64,000 nucleotides of DNA from Bicyclus anynana (Eukaryota; Arthropoda; Insecta; Lepidoptera; Nymphalidae), in contig NC_069083.1 of assembly GCF_947172395.1 (NCBI RefSeq), forward strand, positions 19,004,501 through 19,068,500, in the 5' to 3' direction. Both the position numbers and the translations under genes were made by a program. A model generated the notes under the pieces. The model was not told where the DNA came from. It saw nothing but the letters and a program-made list of their open reading frames with translations, and searched no databases. Positions 22,707-35,958 of the stretch are shown here, in pieces; position 1 is the stretch's first letter, and every line of letters starts with the position of its first letter.

Positions 22707-23942
22707 TGGGAATGATGTGTCGTTATTGTTTCTGCTGATATAATTCACCCCTTTACAAACTAATTTTTCTAAAAAATCCTTTCAAAAAGCTAAACTACTG
22801 CATACGAGTATAATATGGTCAGTCAATTTACTTGTTAGAAGGAATTTAATGTGATCGTTATTACTTAAAATGACAATTTCATGAAAAACATGATCTACCC
22901 ATCACCACTTCCCTGTACAAGGATGACCTAAAAATAATCTTAATCTAGATAAATGACAGCCGTGTGACGTGGGTGTTGTTCAGATAATAATCTCCTTAAT
23001 CACGGAGCCATTACAACTATTTCATCTGCCATCAAAACGAACGCATTATGGCTCGCACAAGTGTGCTAGTGATGGACTTCACACTCAACTATCGACAACG
23101 ATTGACTAGGTATATAGCCTAAGGCTGCATGCATAGCATGACCAATATAAACCTGGATTAGGGGCACAAGTATTTTTAGCAGGCTGTGCTACTTTTATTA
23201 ACATACTGCTAATAAACTTTCATTTAAGTATATTATAGTTCCTTTTTCTTTCGCAATGTGGCGAAGATTTTTTTATTTTTCTGGTCAGGCTTTAAAAAGT
23301 TTAAAAACTTTTTTTTTCGTGCTTATTTCGTTTTAATTTTGAAAAATATTGTGTTAATGAAGTGTAATTTATATATTATGTTCTGGTCTTACCAAACTTG
23401 CTTGCCTTGCCAAACCAGACTCAACTGATTCAAAAATGGAGTTTATACATTTAGACATTTGTATGTATGCACGTTTCATAATTTTCATGGAAACTAGTTA
23501 TTCGTTATCGTTATTTAAAAGAAATGAATGCTACAATTTAACGGGAGCTTGGGGGCGTGTTCATATGATTTTTCTTCTAACTTCAGATCGGCCATCGAGT
23601 ATTATTAGAAAAAAATTAAAATCTACATCACTAGAGCCGTATAAGCTCTCATAAACGGAAACCGCTCATTATTTCCAAATTTAACGATGATTGCCGACAC
23701 GCCGAACGATTCACATCCCCCTCTCTCACGCAGGGGAAGTACCTAAACTGTCACTAATATTCAATAATGATATCACTTATCCGTATTTCGCACCATAACC
23801 CCGTTATAGGCGCGTTTATGGTGTGACCTAGTTCCGATGACGGTTGCGCTTATACAGTACAAACTCAAAATTCTCTCTATGTCACACGAGATCGGAAAAT
23901 TGTTTCTTGTACAACGAATTCAGCGTACAAAATTCAGTTTTA

Positions 23943-24300
23943 ACGTAAGCATCCACTTATCCGCATCGTACGTATTGGACGCATCTAACGGATTTAAATT
24001 GTACGGCATATATTATGTTACCGTTAAGTTATAAAATACGATAACGATATACCGAAAAATAACACGATAAATTGTAATCAGTATTTTCAGTTCACAATAT
24101 GACGGCGGATTATAATATCACGAGTGAGATTTTAAACTAACGTATTTTACAATCTAACGGTGACATATACAATCGATCGATACGATCCGTAAGATGCGGT
24201 ACAGTGGACGCACTTGTATGACTTTCTATACAAAGAATACTAAAAACCGTGTGATGCGATGCGTCGGATACGTACGATGCGGATCTGTGGACGCCTGTCA
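23943..24300. mobile_element. TTA-flanked MITE, copy 1 (358 bp)
   Basis: TTA at 23940-23942 and 24301-24303 flanks the element. The left end reads ACGTAAGCATCCACTTATCC then GCATCGTACGTATTGGACGC. The right end, complemented, reads TGACAGGCGTCCACAGATCC then GCATCGTACGTATCCGACGC. A 3-bp TTA duplication with long terminal inverted repeats fits the PIF/Harbinger superfamily. The interior holds another inverted TIR-like piece near 24190-24230. It encodes nothing. Confidence 0.75.
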
Positions 24301-24309
24301 TTAACGTGC

Positions 24310-26330
24310 TCTCCGAAGCACGGGGGCGTGACACTATCAACTTCCTAACTTTACTAGAAAGCTTAATACTTATTTCATATCCCGAAGCAAGAGGCTCATA
24401 GGCTCATACTAACGACTAGTCTATCGAGGTAGTTATAAAAGTAAATATACGTAGATTTTAACAAAGTATACTGTAACAGAACATTTAACTTGAACATTGA
24501 TATAACCTCGGTATTTCGGTAAAAGAAGTTTCTGGCTCAGAAGTTGAATTACCGACCGAATTGGCTCCATAAGTAAACTCGGCCGGTATAACAGCTGCAC
24601 TGAAAGTTTGCACCTCGTTAAAAACTTGCTTTGTCGAACCACTTTGAGAACAAAAGAAAACGAACTAGCGCTTAAAAATTAAACAAAAGTGGTCAAGCGG
24701 TGGGAGAGCAGGCTCAAGAGTTCCGTACAGAATGTGATAAGAATAATTGAATTTCTTGCCCATCTAGATGCTTATGCACTCTTAAAGAATAAGAAGAAAT
24801 ACTAAATTGCACACAAAAATAAATAAAAACGTTAAAAATTAACAATTTAAACTAAGAAATAACATATAAAGGCGGCCTTACCGCCGGGTATAAAACCGGT
24901 ACAACAATTTACCGGCCGGGTTTACAATCTCTACCAGGCAACCACTGACGAGAGGACTTGCGAAGAAAGAGCGGGAAGATGCCCAAGTTGTAAGATTTAT
25001 GAAACTCGGGTGTTGGGAGATAGCAGTATAAGAAATGAATAAACAAAATGAGTACGAGTTTTAGGGATATGAGAGAGAGAGAGAGATGATCCCCAAACTG
25101 CAAGACCCCGGTGTCTTATTATGAATGGATGGACCTAGAGCTGAAACTATTTAACCAAATTAACTAAGCCTTGAAATAGATATAGATCATACCCCGGACT
25201 ATCATATAGGCCACCCCTAATCCCTTAAAAAACCCACGGTTCCTGACGGATTTGTGAAAAACAGAATTTCATGCGAGCGAAGTCGCGGGCGTCTGCGAGT
25301 AAAATAATAAGTGGGGAAAAGACACGCCGAGATTGGAAGCAAGTACATAAGAATGCTACAATTGTAACCTAGATTCAATATCCGACCGAGATAATGTCTA
25401 ATGATTGGCAGGACATCTGGCATTGTATAGGGATAGTGAAAAATCTTCCCGTAAGTAGGCAAGGCTCGGAATGCAAATGGATCCATTTTGCATCCCGACG
25501 AGTACGCTTCCAATATCCCGGCTCGGCGGCTTGAGCCTACGTTCCCGACGAACAATCATACAGTTGTCTCCTTCTGATTTATTAACACAGGTATTTCGCG
25601 ATATTCAAAATCATGTTCGACATTCAAAATCTATCTATATCTATATTATAAAAATAATTAAAACGAAAAAAATACAATTAATATTATAATGGCTCTATAG
25701 CTAAAAGCTTCAGTCAATACCTTGAAAGCTTTCGCTTAGCTTTTCAATATAGAGCCGGTTTGGAAGATCATCCGTAATCCTTGAGACGGCGAATATTAAG
25801 CATAAGGAATCTTCTCAATGGAGGTTCCTCAAGCTAGAGCCCTGATGACCGGTTGCGGTGCCCGACCGAATCGCAAATACCGCTTATTTTTATTTCTAAA
25901 ATAGTTTATAATTATAAAATAAGTTAATTAAATAAAACGAGAGATAAAATATTTGAATATTTTTAAAATAATTATAAAAAGTATAAAAGAATTTCATTAG
26001 AAGAAAACAAGAATATCAAAATGGATATAATTCCGAACATTTTTCTTAAACATTGATATACGTTTATTAATCTAAAAAAAAACTGTTTTCTACTTTACCC
26101 AACTGAATGTTTTATATACTTTGTAAATCTCTAGTTCCAGGCACTTGGATGATAAACGACGGATGCCCGTTTTTTGAGCCCTGACAAATTGTCGTGTAGC
26201 GCCCTGTACATTGTGATGGATCGCTCGCCCTCTTAATGATCATTTATAATGCTGAGTTTCATTTTATGAGAACTGATTTCACTTAACTTCAAAGTCATCA
26301 AAACGTTCTAAGCTGTGAGATTTATAAATC
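24310..26330. other. gene-poor stretch with a 66-bp hairpin element
   Basis: No gene supported. A (GA)n run lies near 25074-25086. A plus-strand fragment at about 25262-25300 reads 'GCGAAGTCGCGGGCGTCTGC', a scrap of the 22373 repeat family on the opposite strand. 25691-25756 has ends GGCTCTATA and TATAGAGCC, with similarity of the arms continuing inwards. The 112-codon minus-strand open stretch at 25217-25555 shows no recognisable domain. Confidence 0.4.
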
Positions 26331-26339
26331 AAATAATAT

Positions 26340-26780
26340 AAAGTCAAAGTCAAAATTCATTTATTTCAATCAAAGTTTACAAGCACTTTTGAAACTTTTG
26401 GTCTTTTACCGGATATACTTCGGAGAGTGTGCACAGGAACTTTATAATCTTGTTTCTCCATCCCCATTCTACCACAGAACAGCGAGACGTCGTGAAAAAT
26501 GGCATCCCTTTGTTGTCGACGTTCATTCAACCCGCATGAAACGTTTTACATCAACGTTACTAATTAGAACCGCTAAAATGTGGAATGCTCTTCCGGCGTC
26601 TGTGTTTGCTGAACCTACAATTTGTGCACCAAGGCAAGAGAGAATAGGCATCATCTTAGACCTCATTATTGCTTACTATCCCATCAGGCATGATTGTAGT
26701 AAAGCGCAAGCCTATCCAAGAAAAAAAAAACCTAAAATGTTATTAGTTAATGGTAAAAGAAACATCAGCAGACGTTAGCT
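26340..26780 (+). mobile_element. non-LTR retrotransposon C-terminal fragment
   Basis: A plus-strand frame from 26389 reads LYNLVSPSPFYHRTARRREK, then HPFVVDVHSTRMKRFTSTLL and TAKMWNALPASVFAEPT. The 'R..F...SFLPRTAKLWNSLP..VFP' pattern is the usual end of reverse transcriptase polyproteins in insect jockey/CR1-like LINEs. The frame runs on without sense after that. A preceding TAAAGTCAAAGTCAAAATTC motif is also typical of LINE tails. Fragment only. Confidence 0.65.
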
Positions 26781-28380
26781 TAGTGTTTCATAGATTCTCT
26801 ATAATATTATCTTTTTAGCAGACTCAGTTAGTTTAGCAGACAAGTGGATTACAAAAATAAGAAAACCAATGTCGAACAAAGGTTCGCAACATTTTGTCAG
26901 GGCAACTTAATTAACAAATCAAGCTGTAACCAAAATAACAACCTAGAATAGAAGAGAATGACCTTGAGTGGAGTCACGAACTTGTGATCGTTGTAAGTAA
27001 GGTTAAGGGATCCCTTGACAGTTAACTAACACTCCCCTTTTTCACTCAAGTCACTCTTCCCGCCTATCCCAAGTAACCCATAAAGAATTACACAATAAGA
27101 AATGTGAACGGCGAACGCCACGAGCATATTGAAGCCACGACGAGGCCCTTATATCGCAAGTCGTTCCCGCCAACCAATCGCAACCCCTCTCTAACTCCCA
27201 ACTCTTTACGGAAACAAGTCGCGCCATCTAGCGTCAGCACGTTGAGTGACGTTCAATAATCGCATAAAATCGTTTTAATTTGCTATAAATTTAATTGGAT
27301 GTCAATAAATATTATAAATAAAATCAAAAATCATTAAAAGGTAATAAAAGGTCTATAACCCAGAGCGGCCAAGCAGAAAAATTTTAAATCAAAAAATTAG
27401 AATATATATTAGATAATATATAGGTAGGTACATGTTTCATACAAAATTAATAATTTAAAATCGAGGGCAAAATCTCAACCTCTCACCCAATTTCCGTACT
27501 TCCGTAATCTGCCAAACGCAAACCTAGTTCCAGATAAAGTTTCCGCTAAAACACCTCCGGAATCATTCCGGACGTGCCCGGAACGTACGGCGGGTCGCCA
27601 TCGGCGTCGATTTGCGGAACGGAATTTAGTACGACTATCTCGACAAACAGCATACACAGCAAATATAACAATTTTGTGTTTTGCAAAATTCCCGAACGAA
27701 CGCAACTATTCAACTTTTATATTTTTTGAAACGTTCAAATTTCAAACGTTTACTTAAATCAAAGTTGAAACTCGGCATAAATTGGTTCAGTGAGTTGGCG
27801 GCCTTTCTACATGATATTACCTAATAGGTGGAGAGCCGAAAAGGGGATTTTTTAATTTAATTGAGTGCGGCAGATGAACATAAAGGAGGATAACTTACAT
27901 GTTGTTGACTGATACTATTGCTTGCTAGGTACGTTTAGATAACCAAAAAAAAAACAACTTCAGAAATACATAAACAGCATCTCATTTGAAGACAAAGTAA
28001 ATCGGTTATTAGATAAAGTGTGCATTAAAAAATCTATCTTAGAATCCGAGGGTTACCAACTTATCACGCTAAGCCCGCCAAACTGCATTGGAGTATTGGT
28101 ATTATATTAGTGGGCATAAGCCTCTTCAATAAGGAGAGAGACCTGTAGTAGGTTGTTAAATTATCTGATAGGTAATAAAATAAATCCCTATTCCACTTCA
28201 ATTAGGCCCTAATCGTAAAATCTCTAGATTTAATGAACCGATTTTCAAAATTATTTTTCTAATAGATAGATCCACGTTATATGTGTCTTATCTATTTTAT
28301 ACTTCCATATTCTCAAGGAAACGGGAAATATGGAAGCGTCCGCTAGTATGCCATAAACTTACGAGTGTATCTATGCTTAT

Positions 28381-28485
28381 CTAAGTATCGTACTTATTAT
28401 AGCTAAGTATCGTACTTATTATAGCTAAGTATCGTACTTATTATAGCTAAGTATCGTACTTATTATAGCTAAGAATCGTACTTAT
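28381..28485. repeat. tandem repeat, 22-bp unit, five copies
   Basis: The unit CTAAGTATCGTACTTATTAT plus AG is repeated four times almost exactly; a fifth copy has CTAAGAATCG and decays at TATAAAG. It lies beside a scrap reading GGAAGCGTCCGCTAGTATG, the edge of the 22373-type repeat. Confidence 0.85.
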
Positions 28486-29780
28486 AAAGTTGAGCTGCTG
28501 CTGATTGGTTGATAATGAAGTATCCACCAGTAGGAACCGGAAGGCATTTGTTACATAGAATCTCAATTTCGTATATGTCAACTAGCATACGTCAAAGATA
28601 GTGAATTAGCTGGAGTGCTCATCGTGCTTAAAAAAATAAAACATTTCAGGACGTGACTGCTATTTAGCGATGGCTTTTTAAATATGAGAGGTGCCAAGCT
28701 GCAGTAAGCTGTTTTAATTACAGCTCTCGTCCAGAGCTGAGTCCTGAGTCCACTTAATCTTCCTTAATTTTCTCATTCCGCGGACGGCGTGTCGTTGCAA
28801 TGGTAAATTAAATATAAAATTTTATGTCTTTGAGGTTTATGTTATGTTGCATTAACTATTAACTTGACTTGCCTGGTTTTGGCATCTTGTCGTAAATACA
28901 AAATTTTTAACTGTATTATGCTACGAAATGAAATATTTTGAAAAATACTACATAGTAGTGTATAATGTCTCACAAACCTGAGCATGTTGAGACCACAACC
29001 AAATTAGCAAAAACAAACACCACTCTTTCATATTTATCGCAAATTTCAAAAAGGTACCAGCTCAGCATTGTGCTGCATTACCAAACATAGCAGTTTAATC
29101 CAGGCATCCTGATTTGATGTATGAAATGAACTATATTTTATTGTTAAAGTCAAAGTTACAAGTCAAAGAATTCATTCGACACTGAAGGTTAAATAAAATA
29201 AACAAATTTTCACATAATTATAACGGCTTAGGAATTCGAAAGTAAACAAATTTCCAAAATATCCCTTAATCAAAATACTTTTTGGCAATATCATTCACAT
29301 TTCGCCGTGAAATAGCCAGCTTTTCAACGCTTTGTGTTCCAAACACCTGTAGAAACGGTGAAATTTTTTTTGAAAAGCGTAAAATTTGAATAATGTATGG
29401 CGTGCGAGTGGACAACAAAGAGGTTTTAATCGCTCCCAAACAGGCAAATTAGTCACAGCGCGGGGAAAAGTCAATTTGTTCATGTGCTGAAAACAAAACA
29501 ACTTTCCTATGTATTCTTGGAGCCTACAACAAATTACGGGGCTCTTTACAACCTGTGGTATTTATTTAAGAGCGTCCTGGCTGTATAGTACTATACCGTG
29601 CTCTCTTAGCAAATAAAAAAAAAACAAATCATAGACAAAATTAAAAAAGCGGGATATTTATAATATTGTTCGTAGTAAAATTCGAATTTTAAAAAATTAT
29701 AAACAATAAAAGGTGCATTTTAAATTGTGGCAAATATTTTTCAAGTTCGATTTTGTATTTTTTTTTTTATTATTAAAAGA

Positions 29781-31277
29781 ATGTTGAAGTCTATAGCAGT
29801 CTTCGCGATGTTCCTGGTGTGTTGTTATTGTTTCGAAAGTAACGAATTATCGGTTTTGGAATCAAGAGCCAAAAAGAAAAAGAGTTCTGCGAAACTGATT
29901 GGTAAGTTAACTATTCCTAATTGTATTAAATTTTATCAAAAATAGTAGAAAATCATCATGCGGATTTTCGTAACAAAACTTTATTTAGTGCAGTACAGGG
30001 ATTTGTTTCATTGCAATATGAGGAGCCGAAGGGGTTTTGGATTTACTCGAGCGCCAAATAAGCAGACAAAAGCATGCAAGTGATAAGTCAATTGAAAATA
30101 AAAAAAATGGTAAATCCAACTGTACAACTTCCTGACAATATGTAGCACAAAAAAGTACATCTTTCACATGTTGATATTGCTCGGTTGGTCATTTGTCCTC
30201 ATAGATTTTGTGCTCGTACCGAAGCAGTGGTAGTTCATCTCGATTTTCAAAAAGTTGTACGATGTTAATCATTTAATAAAATATTTTTCCAAAAAGGAGG
30301 AGGTTCTACGTTCGGCTGTATGTATGTTTTTTTTTTTATTTTAATATAAGAATGGACATAGCAAATACATAGGGTGTCCCGTAATTAAGGGATAAAACGG
30401 AAATGGTAGACCTCAACCTCAACCTTATTACCTAAAACTTATTTGAACAGTTTTGAAAAAATCCCTAAAGTTACCTTGGAAAATCTGAAAAGGATATATA
30501 ACTTATATATCCTTTTCAAATTTTTCAAAATTTTCTATCTTGAATCAGTTTTTTCAATGCTGTACCTGTTGTAATTAAGATTATAAAGTTCTGATTTTTG
30601 TTAAATAACACGGATTATGTAACAATGTACCAATGTATTGTAATACTTACTAAACTATGTACCAATGTACTGTGATACCTACTATTTTTAAAAATAAAGT
30701 TTTATTTGTTTTGTAGAAGAAGCTTTGATGCAATAACCTTTTTTTTTTCATAAAAAATTGCCCTCTGCTAAAAAGTATGGGAGGTGGAAATTATTTTTTT
30801 AAATCGGTTGGAATGTAATAATAGAAGAAAAATGATTATCGATGAAGTTGGTCATTCCCATATATTTTCTTTTCGTTTTCGAAGCGTTAGCGTTTGTAGA
30901 AAGAGAATCGACATACTACAGGGCTACAAGCCCTGGTCTAACCCGTCGCATAAGATTTCTCACATCAATATATATTTTCAGGCCTGATCCTACTGCTGGT
31001 GTTCTCAAAAGTGGCAATCTTCAAGGCGGTGTCAGTGTTCCTCATGATGACGGTCTTCCAAAAGCTGTTCTCGTTCGGCGGCCTGGTGCTCCAGTACTTC
31101 ATGAAGATGAAGGCGGAGAAGCCGAAGCCCGCGCCGCTGTACGGAGCGCCCACGCAGGGTTACGACACCGTGGGCTACAGCTATGGCCCACCAGACCGCG
31201 AGCCCTTGCGCCAGGAGGGGTATCCTGGGAAGGACGTCGCCAGCTCCTTGGATTGGATTTTGAATAAACAACCCTAA
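29781..31277 (+). CDS. small secreted/membrane protein, two exons (member B)
   Basis: Exons 29781-29901 and 30982-31277, phase-1 intron with donor ATTG|GTAAGT and acceptor TATTTTCAG. The joined protein has 138 residues. Exon 1 reads MLKSIAVFAMFLVCCYCFES, a signal peptide, then NELSVLESRAKKKKSSAKLI. Exon 2 starts LILLLVFSKVAIFKAVSVFL and carries lysines 10, 15 and 28 after the junction, as in the other members. The tail is Pro/Gly/Tyr-rich (KPKPAPLYGAPTQGYDTVGY) and ends WILNKQP, quite unlike the His-rich tails. It is the only member on the plus strand. Exon 2 is GC-rich against AT-rich surroundings, which supports coding selection. The intron holds a half foldback MITE and a 15-bp hairpin. 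Function unknown. Confidence 0.78.
30486..30518. repeat. 15-bp perfect hairpin in intron of member B
   Basis: TGAAAAGGATATATA (30486-30500) pairs perfectly with 30504-30518 around the loop ACT. Confidence 0.7.
30850..30931. mobile_element. half copy of the foldback MITE
   Basis: TTTTCGTTTTCGAAGCGTTA, then GCGTTTGTAGAAAGAGAATC, then 'GACATACTACAGGGCTACAA'. This is the right half of the element at 35765-35958; the left half is missing. It ends about 50 bases before the acceptor of member B exon 2. Confidence 0.6.
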
Positions 31278-31532
31278 TGGAATTTTAGTATTCACTTTTA
31301 ACGTTTTTCTAATACCTAAATATTTCCACCTCAACCTCAAAGAAGGCGTACTTTTAATGATGAAGGCCTACATCTTAAAAAGAAGAACGTAAACATGCTA
31401 TGCTGTATTTTAGTAAAAGAATAATTTCCGTATCTTTAAAATGTAACCGATATTCCCGTTCCAGTTATTCTGAAAATTAAACCCGTGACTTTTCGGCGTG
31501 AGTCCGTTCTCTTGAGGCTACAACAACAGGTT

Positions 31533-31924
31533 TAACCGACTTCAAAAAAAGTAGGAGATTTTCAATTCAACTCGTATGTTTTTGTTATGTTTGTTACTTC
31601 GGTGTTTATAAACCGATTTAGAAAATTATTTTTTGTTTGAAAGAATATACTTTAAAATTAGTCTTATTAAATTTTCAAGAAAATCGGTTCAGTAATTTTG
31701 TGTAAAAAAAAATTTAATCGCCTTTAAAGACGCATTACTACAAGTACTAGACGCTAAAAATAGAAAAATAACATCGTACCTATATATTTTTCGATTTTAT
31801 CTACCTTTCTATTGATCGGTTTTAAGGCGAGGCCAAAAACAATATAGCACCGCCTTCGAAACGATCAATAGAAAGGACAAGGTTTCGCTTTTTGGAGTAG
31901 GTAATACATCTTTGAAGTCGGTTA
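31533..31924. mobile_element. element with TAACCGACTTCAAA inverted ends, copy 1
   Basis: The left end is TAACCGACTTCAAAAAAAGT and the right end is TTTGAAGTCGGTTA, a perfect terminal inverted repeat of about 14 bp. Inside is a 15-bp hairpin (31804-31818 with 31862-31876). The interior shares 'GAAAAATAACATC' and a GCGGTGCT/AGCACCGC block with the copy at 33798-34730. No coding capacity. Confidence 0.6.
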
Positions 31925-33797
31925 TTTAATCGGTAAATATTTTATAGACATTGAAGTTTGGGCAGATGATTGATTGTTAAGCGGATATTATACACTCCCT
32001 TCTTTGGTTCTTTATTCTTGGATCCTTTAATGGGACTTTTCAAAAAAGCTTAATGTATTTCCCATTAGTAAAGCAGAAATATTAAAGTCGATTCATATTG
32101 TGTTTTAATACAATTGTTACAAAGTAAAGCTCACATTATGCGACTGACAGAGGGCAGTTAATGCTGCAGGGAAGAAATAGCTTTCCGGTAAAGAATCACT
32201 GTACCGTTGGCAAGGTGACCACATCATGAGTAAGAAACTCGAAAAAAAGTAAAGAAAGGAAATCATTTTTACTTAAAACAAAATCAACCAATAATAAATA
32301 GAATCACAAAAAGAAAGCATAATAAAAGTATACACAAATCGAAACGAATGTATAAAGTTTTGTAGGAGGATTAAAGATGTACCTACCTAATTAAAGGATA
32401 GTTTGCCATCGTTCTTAATGCCGTTATAAAGACAGTTAACCAATATGTATATTTTAGTAGCACACTACATTATTTAAATTATATTTTCTCATAGGGCTTA
32501 TAGGGGGCTGTGTTTTAAGTCTAGCTTTGGAAACTCCCCCGCCTCCTCACCCCTTGTCACACTCCTCTCTCTGCCTTCACGTGAATCACACTAATTTAAT
32601 AGAAATTAAAGTTTATGTGTTAGTTTATTTCACGTCATAATTATGTGACTGGCATTTGAAACGTTCGTGAATAACAATAATGCTTTATTAATATGACTTA
32701 TCTCAGATAATTCCATGATTCCTGCGGGATTTTTGAACTTCACGTGGGCATCAACTATGAACTATGCGGTATTATAATTTGTAAACAAACTCAGTTAGGT
32801 AACCATTGTTTCAGTGTCAAATATATTTCTTACGATTAGTGGACACAAGGCAATTGTGGTCACCCTACACTGAGAGCCAGTTATAAATTACTTGCTGTTC
32901 CCTGAAAATGCAATAATAGTAAATAACAGCGGAAAAAATAAATGAAACCAACCATTTCCGAATATAAAATGCCTATAGAATACTTCTGCGACTTCGTCCC
33001 CTGGGAAATGTTTCCTATAATGGTCGCCCGCGGCTTCACCCGCGTGGAACGCTTCTTTAGATGACGAATATGTGGGATATTGTTACTTGTATTGGTTTAT
33101 TGCTTGCATTATCTACATTCTCTTCGACGGGAACAGACAGACCGACAAATGCGACGGGGGACTTTTTTTTAAGCAGTAGAATAATACTTATCGTTAGGGC
33201 TTATAAGCAGGAGCGTGAAATAAATCTTGACCAATCGCCTAATCAGTTTCCATTTCATAAAATGTTTGTCACGTAGATACTTATATTAATATTCTGCGGC
33301 CGTGATAATAAGTATTCTTTGTAAAGTCGGGACCCACTGGAACACGGAGGTAATAAATTATCCGTTTTTGAATGAAACAGCTCACAGGATGAATGGGTTG
33401 AAGCGATGACTCGCTCAGTCTTAGCTCAGTGGCTCACTGGCTCACTGTCTCTCGGATCATTCCGGCTCTCCGATAATAACTCTTTCAGTAAACCATCCAA
33501 CGAGAAAATCCTTTTACTTCATTTTATTTAATGCAAAGGATTTTTTGAGCCATGCGATTTGAGCCATTTAGTTTTAGTTAAAGATAATAAGTCGTAAATT
33601 TTAATGGCATTAAATAAAATAAACATACCAAATAAATTAATTGATTTTATATTTAAATTGTGTTGCATTTTTCAAAAGACCACGAATTTTAGGAGTGATT
33701 CGTCGAATGGACATAACAAGGCACCGACCTCACATTACAACCAAGTGCACAGTTGAAAAATATTTTTGGATAAATAAAAATTTTAATAAAAAAAATA

Positions 33798-34730
33798 CAA
33801 CCGACTTCAAAACCTAAAAACGTACCCACTAAACTAAAAAGCGAAAAATAACATCATAATATGTTCTACCTGCTGATCAGTGTGAAGGCGGTGCTAAGCC
33901 GGTGATGTATTAATTCAAGCCATGTTATAGATTTAGATTTTGAAGACAGTGTTGTTTCATGTGGTCCTGTCAGAAATGGCTTAAATTAAGACAACAATTA
34001 TTTTTCCATTTTTAGTGTCAAATTTTTTTCTCAAACGAATACATCAGACCCCTAGTGACAGTCACAACCCATCTTGGTACAAAATCCTCAGCAATACAAA
34101 TTAATCAAGCCCAAGCACAAGGTAGCTACCGTAAACCGTTAAGGGGTTCCCTTTATTGACCTTGGTCTTCATCATCAGACCCCTAATAACAGACACAACT
34201 CATCTAGGTAGAAAGTTCTCAGCAATACGAATTAATCAAGGCCAAACACAAGGTAGTTTCTGTAAACTGTTAAGGAGTTCCCTTAATTGTCCTTGGTCTT
34301 CATCACCAAACCCCTAAATGACAGTCACAACCTATCTATGTGGAAAGTTCTCATTAATACAAATTAATCAAGCCCAAACACAAGGTAACTGCTGTAAATC
34401 GCCGAGGAGTTCCCTCGTCAGTTTTATGGCTCCAACATCAGATCGATTTTAAACCTTCATAAAATTGTAGTGCTTAAAAGTACTTAATGGAAAAGTTTAC
34501 GAACACACTAGACACCCATATAATTTTTGAAAGTTCTCCTCAATTTTTCCAGGATTCCATCATCAGATCTTCACATGATGGCAATGGGACCAAATGGGGA
34601 CTATACCGTTTCAAACAAAAAAAGAATTTTTTAAATCGGTCCAGGCTTCTTTGAGTAATCGGTGTACATACATAAAAAAAAAAAAAAATACCGACCGAAT
34701 GGAGAACCTCCTCCTTTTTGAAGTCGGTTA
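33798..34730. mobile_element. element with AACCGACTTCAAA inverted ends, copy 2
   Basis: The left end is CAACCGACTTCAAAACC and the right end is TTTTTGAAGTCGGTTA. It is larger than copy 1 because of an internal tandem array (34042-34434). A poly-A run precedes the right end. A class II non-autonomous element is likely; the superfamily is not clear. Confidence 0.55.
34042..34434. repeat. tandem repeat, 131-bp unit, three copies
   Basis: Units start at 34042, 34173 and about 34304. Each contains CAGACCCCTA or a variant, then a 'TCAGCAATACAAATTAATCA' block, 'CACAAGGTA', and GTTAAGGGGTTCCC or a variant. The spacing of 131 bp is the same for both steps. Copies differ at perhaps 15% of sites, so the array is not recent. 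Confidence 0.75.
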
Positions 34731-35764
34731 AAAAGACATTCCCTATGCCACTCTGTACCATGCAATCTACGCTACGCCACTGCTACCCAAAACAGCCAAA
34801 GCCTCATCCTCCGAGAATAAAGATCTATCCTCGTACCTACTAGGTACGAGCCGGTTTAGTTTACTATAAAATTTATAGAAACAGCAAGCAGGACAAGTGT
34901 AACATTTGTCCGGTCTCTGGAGCTCTGGACACCGGACATGTGCGTCGACTCTCACACTAAACGAGCTTTGAGTCTGAGAGCTGGTCAACTTTTTGGGTAG
35001 GTATTTGAAGTAAATCGAAATGTTGTCCTGTACCTCTCCTATACTAGACTAACTCAGAAGAAGGGCGAGATGTAATGGGGTTAAATCAACCCTTAAATAT
35101 CCGAAGCGATTTTTTTTGTAAAATCATCCTTTGAGGAATCTGAACTTTTATTTTTATATCTTAGAATTTAAATCTTATAGAGGGAAAAAATTAATAAGTC
35201 TAATTTTACAAAAAGTACAAAAATATTCAATTTAGTGGTATAAAAATCAGATTGCCTTAGGGATATTTTTTGCAAATAATTATCTAAAGATAGGGATTAA
35301 TTACTCATCAGTTAGATATCCAGCATTCTGTGTTAGAGTATATAGTAGCTGGTACAGAACAAGTTTTCAGTTTCCCTCAAACACCTACCCAAAAATCAAC
35401 CAGCTCTTCGACTATCTATTTACTGCGAGACTGCACTGGCTCGGAGGGTAATCCATTTTATTTATTCACTAAACCTAATAAAAGACTCGCGTCTTAAATT
35501 TAACGCAATACGAACTTATTGTGCAATATTTCGAGCGCTAGACGTGAAAATGTGAAAACGTGGCGGTAATAAAATACACCTAACAGTTTTCAGTGCCAGC
35601 TTCCCGTGTTTTTTTTTTTGTATCAAGGTTTAAATTCTACACCTATGTATAAGTTATTCTATACCTGGTTATTAAATCGCTAACTAAAGGCCTCATACGA
35701 AGACGCTGAACCACTCATCGGGCGATGGAACGAGCTATGATGACAGTTTATCTGCGTGATTAAA

Positions 35765-35958
35765 TCTGCCCCTGTAGCCAAATGGCACGTCAATTCTCTT
35801 TCTACGATCACAAACGCTTCGAAAACTAGAAAAATGTATGGAAATGACAGATCTTGATCACGTGACCTGTCGATAGCAAATGTCATTTCCATATTAGTTT
35901 TCGAAGCATTTGCGATCGTAGAAAGAGAATCGACTTGCCACTTGGCTACAGGGGCAGA
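35765..35958. mobile_element. foldback MITE, intact copy (194 bp)
   Basis: The left end TCTGCCCCTGTAGCCAAATG is answered by the right end CTTGGCTACAGGGGCAGA. The arms stay complementary through TTCTCTTTCTACGATC on the left and GATCGTAGAAAGAGAATC on the right, to a short centre near 'GATCACGTGACCTGTC'. It would fold into a single long hairpin. It lies 3' of member C. Confidence 0.75.

Noticed and set aside
25217..25555. 112-codon minus-strand open frame
   Set aside because: Overlaps a scrap of a dispersed repeat and has no recognisable domain or splice context.
28381..28485. CRISPR-like regular repeat
   Set aside because: The 22-bp units are directly adjacent with no unique spacers, and the context is animal nuclear DNA; it is a simple tandem repeat.
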